Origin: Clostridia bacterium
GTDB lineage: Bacteria > Bacillota > Clostridia > Oscillospirales > SIG627
Direction: 5' to 3'
Length of the DNA stretch: 35,062 nt
NCBI GenBank assembly: GCA_017414535.1
Contig: JAFQMA010000054.1
Coordinates: 1-35,062, forward strand
Positions 14,012 through 22,887 of the stretch are shown in pieces. The notes beneath the pieces were generated by a model. It was not told the DNA's origin. It made no database searches and saw only the letters and a list, made by a program, of their open reading frames with translations. Numbering within the stretch: position 1 is the first letter of the stretch; every line of letters begins with the position of its first letter. The position numbers and the translations under genes are program-made.

Positions 14012-17000
14012 CTATTCCAAAGGCAGCTCCACGGTGCGGCGCAGGGCAAAGGAGTAAAGGCAGAGCCTTGTGACGCGCTTGCCCTCAAAGGCCTCTACGC
14101 AGGGACGGTACAGGCGAAGCTGAGCGCCGTGGCGCTCCCGCAGGATCGCTTCTCCGTCCTTCTCTTTGACCCGATCGGTCTTGAAGTCCACCAGCGTCAG
14201 GGTGCCGTCGGCATTTTCGAAATACAGGTCCACCACGCCCTGCACCATGACCTCACCCTCCCGATCAAGGAAGGTGCGGGCAGGCAGAAGCACGTTGAAG
14301 CGCTTTTCATGCACCACGTAAGGGCTCTTTTTCACCTCGGCGTACAAGGGCGAGCGGAAAAAGGAGGCCAGGGTCTCCCGATCCACCAGCTCTGCCGTAT
14401 CGGGGGCAAGATAGCCCTCCGCCACAAGGCGGGAAAGCTCTCCCTCAAGGTCTGCCTCACCGCGGGCCAGATCCATAAACTGCACAGCCTCGTGCATGGC
14501 AGTGCCGCGGGCGGCGGCAGAGGGGCGCAAGCGGCCGTCCTTCAGCTCCCGCAGGGGGGTCAGGAACAAAGCAGGCTCCTCGTCCTCCTCACGGGCTTGG
14601 CTGAGGATCTCGGAAACGGAAAGCTTCTTGGGTAAAAGCTCGTCCTCCTGCTCCTCGTAGCGAAAATTCAGATAAGGCAAAAGCTCCTCCACGGAAAAGC
14701 TCTCCTCCGCCCCCTTTTCATCCGTCGCCGCAGGAAGCTCCGTAGGCACGGCACTTGCCTCGGAGGGGGTCATCATAATCACCCGAAGGCCCTCTCGCCT
14801 GCCCTCCTTCATGGTAACGGCGCATTGCTGCAAAGCAGGATCGTCCGACAGGCAGGGGAGGATCAGCTCCATGGGACAGCTCGCCTCATTCACCGACTGC
14901 ACGGCAAAGTCAAGATCCGGCCTTTCGCGGCAGAAGGTAAACAGCGCCGTGGCAAGGCTTTTGGGATCCCGCAGGGAGCCCGTCAGGATCAGCTTTTTCT
15001 CGGCGCGGGTCATGGCCACGTACAAAACGCGCTTATCCTCCTCCAGCGACTCCCACCTAAGATCTACCGCGGCGGCACGAACGTAGGGCGAGCGGTAGCG
15101 CAGTCTGCCCTCCTCCCGAGGGAGCAGAGGCACCACGCCAAGCCGCGTGGACAGAACCAGAGGCTTCGATTCATCCTCACGGTTAAAGCGCCCCGACAGG
15201 AAGGAAACGAATACGATGGGAAACTGCAGTCCCTTGGATCCGTGAATGGTCATCAGAGAAACGCCCACTCTTGCCGTATCGGCAGATTCCATATCCTGCC
15301 GCTCCAAAAAACCGAGAAAATCGGACAAGGTCACGGCATCCGCCGCCTCGGCGCGGCGGGCCGCGGCGATCAGAGCGGGAAACAGCTCCGCACCGCCTGC
15401 GGCGGCGTAGATCTCCCCGATGCCAAGGCTGTGGTATAAATGAAAAAGAAAGGCGGAAAAGCTCATTTCGCGGCTCTTCTTGCGCCACTGAGTAAAGATC
15501 TCCAAAAAGTCACGGCAACGACCGGCGTATTCTCCCTCCCCCTCGGCGGCAAGGCGCAGCGCCGTATAGAAGGGCACCTTCCGTTTGAGCTTACGGATAC
15601 GGTAAAGCTCGTCGGAGGAAAAGCGGAACAGAGGCGAGGACAGAGTGGCAAGCAGAGGCACGTCCCGATCGGGATTGTCCAGCGCCCTCAGGAAGGAGGT
15701 CACAAAAAGATATTCGCGGCTTTCCTTCACGTCCTCCTCAGGTCCTACGGTGCAGGGGATGCCGCGGTGGCGCAAGGCGGCGCGCACCGGCGCAAGCTGA
15801 CTGTTTTTCCGACAGATCACCGCAATATCCTTCGGCTCAAAGCGTGTTCCGTCATCCCGCAGGATCTCTCCCAGCAGGATCGAGCGAATGCGCTCGGCTA
15901 TGACCGCGGCCTCGCCGTTTTCCTCCATGGCCTCCGCCGCCTCCTCGGGCTCGTCCGCCCAAACGGTGCAGCTCCCCTCCTCGGGCACGGCAAAGATCAG
16001 CTCCGCCTCCTGCTCCGTCACGGGGAGAGACGACACCTTGGCATGGCGCAGCTCGTCGTTTTTCTGATAAAGGGAATCGTCCCTTCTGCCGTCCATCATG
16101 ATGCGGAACACACGGTTGACCAGGTCGATCACACTTTTGTCACTGCGATAATTCTCCGAAAGGAAGATCTTCTTCGGCTTCCCGTCGGTGCAGGCAGGGT
16201 CGTAGTCCCCCAGCTGATTCTTATAACGACTGAAAATAGAGGGCTCCGCACCGCGGAAGCGGTAGATGCTCTGCTTGGGATCCCCCACGAAGAACAGATT
16301 GCTCCCCGAGGAAAGACAGCGGAAGATCAGGTCCTGCACGCGGTTGGTATCCTGATATTCATCCACAAAAACAGCCTGAAGCTCCTCGGAAAGAGAACGG
16401 GCAAGCGCCGTGGGCACGAATTCTCCGTCCCTCTCCTCGGCCACCAGCCTTAAGGTGAGCCGCTCCAGATCCTTATAATCCACAAGGCCCCTTTCCCTCT
16501 TGGCTTGGGTAAAGCGTCGGTCGATCCCCTCCATCAGCACAAAAAGCTCCTCGCAAAGGGCGGCACTTTCCAATGCCTCCTCGGCAAAGCTCTCCCCGCA
16601 TCGGGCAAGATAATGAAGCTCCTCCTTCAGAGGCGTCTTGATCTTTCTGTTGTGCAGATCCTGCAGGCTCTTTTTCAGGGCGGCCTCTTCCTCATCCGTC
16701 AATCCCCTGATCTGGGGAAGATTCTTCTCAAAGGCGCGGTCAAAGATCTCCTGCGCCTCGGAAAGAGCACGCCTGCCCAGGGCCTCGGCACACTGCCGCA
16801 GGGCCTCTCCGCGCGCGGAGAAAACGGTGCAGTAGAGTCCCACGAAGGGATACTCCTCCAGCCCCCGTCCCAAATAGGAAAGCAGGGCTCCGTGATAGCG
16901 CAATTTCTTCTGAAGCCGCTCGGACAGGATCTGTCCCGCACGGGTATCGAGGAAATCGGTTGCACCTTCTCCCTCCCGCCGCAGGCGAGCGGCCTCCTCC

Positions 17001-17581
17001 CGCAAGGCATCGATGCCCTTGGGATAGGCGCCGCATTTTTCCAGCAGAGCCAAAGCGTGCTCCAGCACGCCGTCGTTGTTACGGGCACTGCCCAGCAGAC
17101 GGCAAAGGGTGTATCGAGGCCCTCTTTTATCGGGGTCCGCCAAAAATTCCTCCAGCGCCTCCTCGGCGGCGGCCGTAGCCAAAGGTGCAGTCTCGGCGGG
17201 GTCGGCAATGCGAAGCTTTTCCGGCAATCCCAGCTCCTTGCGAAAGCGACGGATCAGCTGAAAAGCAAAGGAATGAATGGTAGAGATCTGCGCCCCGGGC
17301 AAGCGGAACAGCTGGCGCGCCAGATGCCGGTTTTCGGGATCCTTCGCCAGGGCCTCACTGAGCCCGTCGTACAGACGGGAGGAAAGCTCCGCCGCGGCGG
17401 CACGGGTAAAGGTCACCACCGCCAGCCGCTCCACGTCCACGCCGTCCGGCTCGGACAGAAGACCGATGAGTCTGGCCGTCAGAACGCTGGTCTTACCGCT
17501 GCCTGCCGCCGCACTGACCACAAGGTTCATTCCCTTTGCCTGCAGGGCCTTTTTTTGGTTTTCACTCCAGATCTTGGCCAT
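14012..17581 (-). CDS. addA: ATP-dependent helicase/nuclease subunit AddA
   Basis: 1189 residues. With AddB it resects double-strand breaks for RecA loading. Superfamily 1 helicase motifs run in order: AAAGSGKTSVL (motif I, about 25-35), FVDEYQDTN (motif II, about 405), GDPKQSIYRFRGAEPS (motif III, about 430), SENYRS, SLMTIHGSKGLQFPIVF (motif V) and RVLYVAMTRAEKKL (motif VI). The C-terminal nuclease has GTAMHEAVQF, VQGVVDLYFE and LVDFKTDR (about 1130), with the expected Asp and Lys residues. The start is 3 bases after the addB stop, with AGGAGG overlapping the end of addB, so translation is coupled. Confidence 0.96.
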   Translation of the reverse strand: MAKIWSENQKKALQAKGMNLVVSAAAGSGKTSVLTARLIGLLSEPDGVDVERLAVVTFTRAAAAELSSRLYDGLSEALAKDPENRHLARQLFRLPGAQISTIHSFAFQLIRRFRKELGLPEKLRIADPAETAPLATAAAEEALEEFLADPDKRGPRYTLCRLLGSARNNDGVLEHALALLEKCGAYPKGIDALREEAARLRREGEGATDFLDTRAGQILSERLQKKLRYHGALLSYLGRGLEEYPFVGLYCTVFSARGEALRQCAEALGRRALSEAQEIFDRAFEKNLPQIRGLTDEEEAALKKSLQDLHNRKIKTPLKEELHYLARCGESFAEEALESAALCEELFVLMEGIDRRFTQAKRERGLVDYKDLERLTLRLVAEERDGEFVPTALARSLSEELQAVFVDEYQDTNRVQDLIFRCLSSGSNLFFVGDPKQSIYRFRGAEPSIFSRYKNQLGDYDPACTDGKPKKIFLSENYRSDKSVIDLVNRVFRIMMDGRRDDSLYQKNDELRHAKVSSLPVTEQEAELIFAVPEEGSCTVWADEPEEAAEAMEENGEAAVIAERIRSILLGEILRDDGTRFEPKDIAVICRKNSQLAPVRAALRHRGIPCTVGPEEDVKESREYLFVTSFLRALDNPDRDVPLLATLSSPLFRFSSDELYRIRKLKRKVPFYTALRLAAEGEGEYAGRCRDFLEIFTQWRKKSREMSFSAFLFHLYHSLGIGEIYAAAGGAELFPALIAAARRAEAADAVTLSDFLGFLERQDMESADTARVGVSLMTIHGSKGLQFPIVFVSFLSGRFNREDESKPLVLSTRLGVVPLLPREEGRLRYRSPYVRAAAVDLRWESLEEDKRVLYVAMTRAEKKLILTGSLRDPKSLATALFTFCRERPDLDFAVQSVNEASCPMELILPCLSDDPALQQCAVTMKEGRREGLRVIMMTPSEASAVPTELPAATDEKGAEESFSVEELLPYLNFRYEEQEDELLPKKLSVSEILSQAREEDEEPALFLTPLRELKDGRLRPSAAARGTAMHEAVQFMDLARGEADLEGELSRLVAEGYLAPDTAELVDRETLASFFRSPLYAEVKKSPYVVHEKRFNVLLPARTFLDREGEVMVQGVVDLYFENADGTLTLVDFKTDRVKEKDGEAILRERHGAQLRLYRPCVEAFEGKRVTRLCLYSFALRRTVELPLE

Positions 17582-17584
17582 GGC

Positions 17585-20500
17585 TCATTCCTCCTCTCCG
17601 AAGATCTCTTCGGCGGGTACGCCGAAGCGATAGGGCCGCTCCGTACACCGTCCGTTTTTACAAAGGGCCTTCATCTCGCAGTACCTGCAGGGATCCAGCT
17701 TTCGTCCGTCCTTCAGGGGCTCCGCCTCGATGCGGCCCTCCTTCAGCTCTTGGGTCAGACGGATGAAGTCCCGCTCCACCTTTTCCTTTAATTTGCCGAG
17801 CCGCTCCAGCGTGATCAGGCCCTTGACGCCGCGGGGAATGTATTTTCCCTTGCCCGTGGGATCCTGCGCGGCCAAAAGCTCCTCGTCGTCCAAGAACAGA
17901 CCGTTTACAGACAGCGCGGCGTAGGGCTTTTCCTTTTTTTCCTCCAGCTCCCTGCGGCTCTTTACCGAGATAGAATCATCCAGCCCGTTCAGATACAAAA
18001 TACCCGCAGGCAAGGGATGGACCGTCTCGTCCCCCTGCCGAAAGCCCACCTGCCACAGAGCGAAAAGATACAGAAGCATCTGCATGCTCAGTCCGTTGGC
18101 TACGTTGTTCAGGGAAAATTCCTTTCCGCCCGTTTTGTAGTCCACCACCCGCACAAAGGGGGTGCCGTCCTTCTTTTTATAAAGATCCACGCGGTCGATA
18201 TCACCGGTCAAAAGCAGGCTTCTGCCGTCCGGCAGAGGCAGGCTGTAGCACGATGCCAGATCCTCCAGATCCTTTTCAAAGAAAATAGGCGTAAAGCCCG
18301 TCTCTGCCGATTCCTCGGCAAGATAGCGCAAAAGCAAAAAGCAGCTTTTTTCCAGAAGGGCTGCAAGATAGGCGATCCGCTCCCCCTTTACCGAGCACGC
18401 CAGCTCCTCCATGGCCTCGCGGCAGGCGCCCTTGCCTCTCTCCTCCAGCTCCTCGGGAGAAAGCTCGCACAAACGGCGCCCCTCGGCGGTCACAGCACCC
18501 AGCACCTTTTCCAGCACCCGATGCACGAAGGTACCCGCATGGTTGGAGCCAAAGCTTGCCTTGCCCGTTTCCTTTGCATCCAAAAGATATTTGGCGTAGA
18601 AGCTGAAGCGGCAGTTACTGTAGGTATCAAACTTGGAATAGCTCATTCTCACGTCGGAGTCTACGAAGGGAAGCTCGCTCTCCAGGCTGAATTTTTTCTT
18701 CAAATGAGCCTTGGCCGCCGCGGTCTCCGCCAAACGGCGTGCAAAGCGCTCCTCACGGGCCAGCGCTTCCTCCAGCTCCCGCAAAAAAGGCGCCTCCTTA
18801 TCCTTGCGCCTTGCCCAATAGCGCAGGGCATCCTCACGGAAAACGGGGGGCGAGGAGGCACTGTCGAAGCGCTCCGCGGTAAGCGCGGGAAACAGGGCGC
18901 AAAGCCTGCCCGCAAATACGCTCATGGAGCCCTTATCTCCCTCCTCGGGCGCCTCCGTCACAAAGGACAGGCAGATCTCCTCCGAGGGGGTCGTCAGGGC
19001 AAGGTAAAAGAGAAAGGTCTCACGGGCGCGGTCGGTCTCACTGCCCATGGTAGCAAAGCCCTTCTCCTCCAGGAAGGCACGCTCCGCACGGGTGATCCGA
19101 CCCATTCTTTCCCCGTTCTGAGGGAATACACCCGCATTGAGATCGGGTAAAAACAGAACCTTCGGCTCGGCACGGTGCAGTCCCAAAAGACCGATCTGCA
19201 CCCGATCCCGCCCGGGCGGGATGGCGCCGGGCAGGTCCCGACGAAAGGCCAATTCAAGATAAGAAACAAATTCCTTGGCGCCGCAGCTGACCCCGCCCAA
19301 GGCGGCGGACAGCTCGTCCAGTGCCGCAAGAGTGGCATTCCAGCTGCGAAGGATGTCACCGGCACGGTCGTAATCACCACGCGCCTTGGCCTCCTCAGCC
19401 AAGTCCTTCAGCACACGCTCGGAGCCCAAGCGAGTCAGCACCCCCACAAGAGAGGCCACCTTCTCCGCCACGGTTCCCACGCTGAGGGCCATGGCAAGTT
19501 GAGAAAGGGGCGTGAACACGGCGTGCTTGGCACGGTTCACCTTCTCCAGCTCCTCGTAGTCGGTCTTGTAAAATACACCGTAGCCCGAAGGATTGTAAAC
19601 GAAATCCAGCCCGTCGATCCATTGGGAGCCCGACAGAGACCAGGTAGCGGCGTATTTTTCCAGCAGGAAAAGCTCCTCTTCGTCGTGGGATAAAAGGGCG
19701 TGCTTCAAAAAGGCACGCACCGCGCTCTCCCGCGCATCCCCCGCGGCGATACGGCAGGCCAAAAGCACCGTGCGGGCAGCCGAGCAGGAGGCAAGGGGCT
19801 TTTTTTCCTCACAAAAGGCGGGAATGCCCCGCTCCTCCAGCGTCAGCGCAAGGGTAGATGAGATCGCCCCGTCGCGGGACAGCACGGCAATGTCGCTTCG
19901 CCGTTTTCCCTCGGCCAAAAGGCGGCCGATGCGGCTTGCAATAAAAAGGCTCTCCTCCTCCGGCGAGGCGCAAGACACCAAACGAATGCCCCGCGGCACC
20001 TCCTTGCGGGGCGGCGCGTAGGAAAGAAGGTGCCTTGCGGCAAAGAGACGGTCGTTTTCCTCCTCCCGGTCGGGCAACGTAAGATCCCTCACCTCCACCC
20101 CCGCCTCGCGGGCGGCGCAGTACAAGCGGCGGGCGGCCGCAAGAGGCGCGGCAAACAGCCCTTCCTCTCCCTTTTCGGCGGTAATGCTCACGTGGAGGCT
20201 GGGGCAGACCTGCATCAGACGGCACAAAAGCTTCTCCTGGGGAAAGGTAAAATCCCAGAAGCCGTCCACCAAAATATGAGTGTCGGAAAAGAAGTCCAGC
20301 CGTTCGGGCTCACTCATGAGATATTCCAGCTCGTCGCCGCATTTGCCCCCCGTCTCCTCCAGTGCCAGAAAGAAGGCGCGGCAAAGTCCGCTGAAATTTT
20401 CCAGCTTTTCCTGCAGCCCCTCGGGGGCCCCCTCACACAGCGCCTCGGCACTGTCCAGAATGCCCGCCAGCCTCAGCTCCTCCATCTCCTCATACAGAGC

Positions 20501-20845
20501 CACCACCCGATCGGGATCGGCCCCGTCCGCTTCGGGAAACAGGGAGGGCGCTGTGCGAAGCAGGTGCGAAAAGATCAGCCTTTTCTCCGCATCCCCAGCC
20601 ACGCGGTGAGCCAGCCCACCCCTGGCGCGCAGGACGATATTGGCAAGGCGGCTGAAATTGGCCACCTCCGCCAGAAGATTGCTTTTTGGTCCCAGTGCCT
20701 TTAAAATAGCCCTCTCGTAATCCGCCGTGATCTGCTCGGGCACCAGAAAAAGGATCTTTTCCCCTTTTTCGAAAAATTCCCCCGCGATCCGTAGAAGCTC
20801 CTCCCGCTTTCCTCTCGGGGAGGGGTCGATCAGGCGATACAGCAT
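17585..20845 (-). CDS. addB: ATP-dependent nuclease subunit AddB
   Basis: 1086 residues; partner of AddA. The start at 20845 (MLYRLIDPSPRGKREE) is chosen because it aligns with family N-termini and has GGAAAGGAAG upstream; an in-frame ATG at 20884 lacks this. KILFLVPEQIT follows as in AddB. The C-terminal nuclease/Fe-S domain is complete: first cysteine in YSNCRFSFYAKYLL (about 743), VVDYKTGGKEF with nuclease residues, and the three remaining ligands in DPCRYCEMKALC near the C-terminus. The N-terminal Walker A loop, normally GRxGSGKT in AddB, is replaced by DPSPRGKRE, so ATP binding by this subunit is doubtful. Confidence 0.94.
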   Translation of the reverse strand: MLYRLIDPSPRGKREELLRIAGEFFEKGEKILFLVPEQITADYERAILKALGPKSNLLAEVANFSRLANIVLRARGGLAHRVAGDAEKRLIFSHLLRTAPSLFPEADGADPDRVVALYEEMEELRLAGILDSAEALCEGAPEGLQEKLENFSGLCRAFFLALEETGGKCGDELEYLMSEPERLDFFSDTHILVDGFWDFTFPQEKLLCRLMQVCPSLHVSITAEKGEEGLFAAPLAAARRLYCAAREAGVEVRDLTLPDREEENDRLFAARHLLSYAPPRKEVPRGIRLVSCASPEEESLFIASRIGRLLAEGKRRSDIAVLSRDGAISSTLALTLEERGIPAFCEEKKPLASCSAARTVLLACRIAAGDARESAVRAFLKHALLSHDEEELFLLEKYAATWSLSGSQWIDGLDFVYNPSGYGVFYKTDYEELEKVNRAKHAVFTPLSQLAMALSVGTVAEKVASLVGVLTRLGSERVLKDLAEEAKARGDYDRAGDILRSWNATLAALDELSAALGGVSCGAKEFVSYLELAFRRDLPGAIPPGRDRVQIGLLGLHRAEPKVLFLPDLNAGVFPQNGERMGRITRAERAFLEEKGFATMGSETDRARETFLFYLALTTPSEEICLSFVTEAPEEGDKGSMSVFAGRLCALFPALTAERFDSASSPPVFREDALRYWARRKDKEAPFLRELEEALAREERFARRLAETAAAKAHLKKKFSLESELPFVDSDVRMSYSKFDTYSNCRFSFYAKYLLDAKETGKASFGSNHAGTFVHRVLEKVLGAVTAEGRRLCELSPEELEERGKGACREAMEELACSVKGERIAYLAALLEKSCFLLLRYLAEESAETGFTPIFFEKDLEDLASCYSLPLPDGRSLLLTGDIDRVDLYKKKDGTPFVRVVDYKTGGKEFSLNNVANGLSMQMLLYLFALWQVGFRQGDETVHPLPAGILYLNGLDDSISVKSRRELEEKKEKPYAALSVNGLFLDDEELLAAQDPTGKGKYIPRGVKGLITLERLGKLKEKVERDFIRLTQELKEGRIEAEPLKDGRKLDPCRYCEMKALCKNGRCTERPYRFGVPAEEIFGEEE

Positions 20846-20910
20846 ACCGTTCTTCCTTTCCTTTGACTTTAACAAATCATACACGATTCCGATTTTATCC
20901 TAACACAATT

Positions 20911-20940
20911 TTTTGTCTTTTACAACAGTAAAAGACAAAA
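20911..20940. promoter_or_regulatory. Perfect 13-bp inverted repeat between addB and nagB
   Basis: TTTTGTCTTTTAC-aaca-GTAAAAGACAAAA, 13-bp arms with a 4-base gap, in the divergent region between addB (-) and the nagB promoter (+). It could be an operator or a weak A/T hairpin. The arms are A/T-rich and have no clear terminator tail. The remaining sequence between addB and nagB holds no gene. Confidence 0.4.
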
Positions 20941-20997
20941 TCACCCCTTGAGGGGAAAACAATGGGCTTTCCTGCAAACCTTTTACCAAAAAGGAAG

Positions 20998-21026
20998 TTG
21001 ACAAAGGCAGGAGCGAAGTCTAAAAT
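20998..21026 (+). promoter_or_regulatory. Sigma-A promoter of nagB
   Basis: TTGACA (20998-21003), 17 bases, TAAAAT (21021-21026). The leader to the ATG at 21146 is about 110 bases and begins with a small hairpin, GCAACC-tgc-GGTTGC (21033-21047). No glmS ribozyme core or other known RNA class was recognised in it. Confidence 0.8.
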
Positions 21027-21145
21027 AGGATCAGCAACCTGCGGTTGCAAATATTTCAAGGTTTCGTTGCTTGCAAAGTACCGCAACCCGTCATAAAATA
21101 AAAATACACGGTTTCTACCGACGAAAAAAAAGAAAGAGGTATGCT

Positions 21146-21901
21146 ATGAAAGAGATCAAGTTTGAAGGAAAACCCTATTCCGCACTGGTTTTTGATACCG
21201 AGGAGGAGATCGGCCGCTACGCCGCCGAGATCGTCACCAAGAAGCTCTGCGAGAAGCCCGACATGCTCCTTGGCCTCGCCACCGGCTCCACCCCCGTTCC
21301 CCTGTACCGCGAGCTGGTAAAGGCCTGCAAGGAGGGCAAGGTAAGCTTCAAGAACGTGCGCACCTACAATCTGGACGAGTATTTCCCCATCGATACCAAG
21401 AGCCCCCTGAGCTTTCTGGGCTTTATGAGAGAGAATCTTTTCGACCACATCGATCTGCCCGATGGGGCCATCCACATCCCCAACGGTGAGGCCGCCGATG
21501 CAGACGTAGAGGCCGCAAGATACGAGAAGGAGCTTTTCGCTGCAGGCGGCGTGGACATTCAGGTGCTGGGCATCGGCTCCGACGGTCACATCGGCTTCAA
21601 CGAGCCCGGTGACGCCTACATCTACGAGACCCACGCAACGGATCTGACCCAGCAGACCATCGTGGATAACTCCCGCTTCTTCAACGATATCTCCGAGGTT
21701 CCCACCCGTGCCATCACCATGGGCATCGGCGCCATCATGCGCGCAAAACAGTGCCTGTTCATCGCCACCGGCAAGAACAAGGCTCAGGCCGTGAAGGACG
21801 CCCTTACCGCCTCCGCCACCCCCGCCTGCCAGGCCAGCATCCTGCAGTTCCACCCCAACACCGTGTTTCTGCTGGATCAGGAAGCCGCAAGCCTTCTGTA
21901 A
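21146..21901 (+). CDS. nagB: Glucosamine-6-phosphate deaminase NagB
   Basis: Converts glucosamine-6-phosphate to fructose-6-phosphate and ammonia, feeding amino sugars into glycolysis. 251 residues. Motifs in order: LGLATGSTPVPLYREL (phosphate loop), TYNLDEYFPI (active-site Asp), GIGSDGHIGFNEPG (catalytic Asp, His and Glu) and ITMGIGAIMRAKQ. The ATG at 21146 has AAAGAGG 6 bases upstream; the longer upstream frame runs through the leader. Followed by a strong terminator, so it is a single-gene unit. No nagA is present in the window. Confidence 0.96.
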   Translation: MKEIKFEGKPYSALVFDTEEEIGRYAAEIVTKKLCEKPDMLLGLATGSTPVPLYRELVKACKEGKVSFKNVRTYNLDEYFPIDTKSPLSFLGFMRENLFDHIDLPDGAIHIPNGEAADADVEAARYEKELFAAGGVDIQVLGIGSDGHIGFNEPGDAYIYETHATDLTQQTIVDNSRFFNDISEVPTRAITMGIGAIMRAKQCLFIATGKNKAQAVKDALTASATPACQASILQFHPNTVFLLDQEAASLL

Positions 21902-21913
21902 TCAAAAAGCAAT

Positions 21914-21940
21914 AAAAATCCGCCTTCGGGCGGATTTTTT
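21914..21940 (+). terminator. nagB terminator
   Basis: ATCCGCC-ttcg-GGCGGAT with flanking A5 and T6, 12 bases after the nagB stop. Confidence 0.9.
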
Positions 21941-21950
21941 CGTTCCCTCC

Positions 21951-21979
21951 TTGAATTTCGTAAAAAAGGGGAGTATAAT
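21951..21979 (+). promoter_or_regulatory. Sigma-A promoter of dat-alr
   Basis: TTGAAT (21951-21956), 17 bases, TATAAT (21974-21979), about 50 bases before the dat start codon. Confidence 0.85.
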
Positions 21980-22030
21980 GGAATACAATGAGTATGTAAG
22001 TCTGCATTTTTACCGAGAAAGGAAAGAAAC

Positions 22031-22879
22031 ATGAAACAGATCGGTTACTATAACGGCACCTGGGGCGAGCTGGATGAAATGAAGATCCCCATGAACGACA
22101 GAGTTTGCTTTTTCGGTGACGGTGTGTACGATGCCACCGCCTCCCGCAATTATAAAATTTTCGCCCTGGAGGAGCATCTGGACCGCTTTTACAGCTCCGC
22201 CTCCCTCCTGCGCATCGAGATCGGCATGGAAAGAGAAGAGCTGAAAAAGCTCCTTTGCGATCTGACGGAGCAGATGGATACGGGCGATAACTTCGTTTAT
22301 TGGCAGGCCACCCGCGGCACCGGCCCCCGCGGCCACGCCTTTTTGGAGGACGGAAAGCCCGCCAACCTTTGGGTCACCATCGTTCCCAAGGTATTCTGCG
22401 ACGTCTATGAAAAGATCCGCCTCATCACCGTGGAGGATACCCGCTTTCTCCACTGCAATATCAAGACCTTAAACCTCATCCCCTCCGTCATGGCCTCCCA
22501 GAAGGCCAAGGAGGCCGGCTGCTTTGAGGCCGTGTTCCACCGAAACGGCAGAGTCACCGAATGTGCCCACAGCAACGTGCACATTTTAAAGGACGGCGTG
22601 TTCCGCACCGCCCCCACCGATAATCTCATTCTCCCCGGCGTTGCCCGCCATCACCTCATCATGGCCTGCGAAAGACTGGGGATCCCCGTCAGTGAGGAGC
22701 CCTTCAGTCTGGAGGAGCTGTTCGATGCCGACGAGGTCCTTACCTCCTCCGCCTCCACCTTCTGTCTGGCCGCTTATGAGATCGACGGCAAGCCCGTGGG
22801 CGGCAAGGATCCCGCGACTCTGCGCCGCCTGCAGGATGAAGTGGTCAGAGAATTTCACGAAGAGACCCGCGCGGACTGA
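22031..22879 (+). CDS. dat: D-amino-acid aminotransferase (class IV PLP enzyme)
   Basis: 282 residues. Interconverts D-alanine and D-glutamate with their keto acids, supplying peptidoglycan precursors. PLP Lys145 lies in HCNIKTLNLIPSVMASQKAK, the same position and context as Bacillus D-amino-acid transaminase. RGTGPRGHAF carries the Arg/His pair expected for D-substrate carboxylate binding, and FFGDGVYD and RVTECAHSNV are class IV motifs. These favour dat over a branched-chain transaminase. GAAAGGAAAG lies before the ATG. alr follows after 8 bases, strengthening the D-amino-acid assignment. Confidence 0.9.
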   Translation: MKQIGYYNGTWGELDEMKIPMNDRVCFFGDGVYDATASRNYKIFALEEHLDRFYSSASLLRIEIGMEREELKKLLCDLTEQMDTGDNFVYWQATRGTGPRGHAFLEDGKPANLWVTIVPKVFCDVYEKIRLITVEDTRFLHCNIKTLNLIPSVMASQKAKEAGCFEAVFHRNGRVTECAHSNVHILKDGVFRTAPTDNLILPGVARHHLIMACERLGIPVSEEPFSLEELFDADEVLTSSASTFCLAAYEIDGKPVGGKDPATLRRLQDEVVREFHEETRAD

Positions 22880-22887
22880 GGCAGGGT

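Noticed and set aside
21027..21145. glmS ribozyme or other riboswitch before nagB
   Set aside because: No recognisable conserved core; only a small GCAACC/GGTTGC hairpin was seen.
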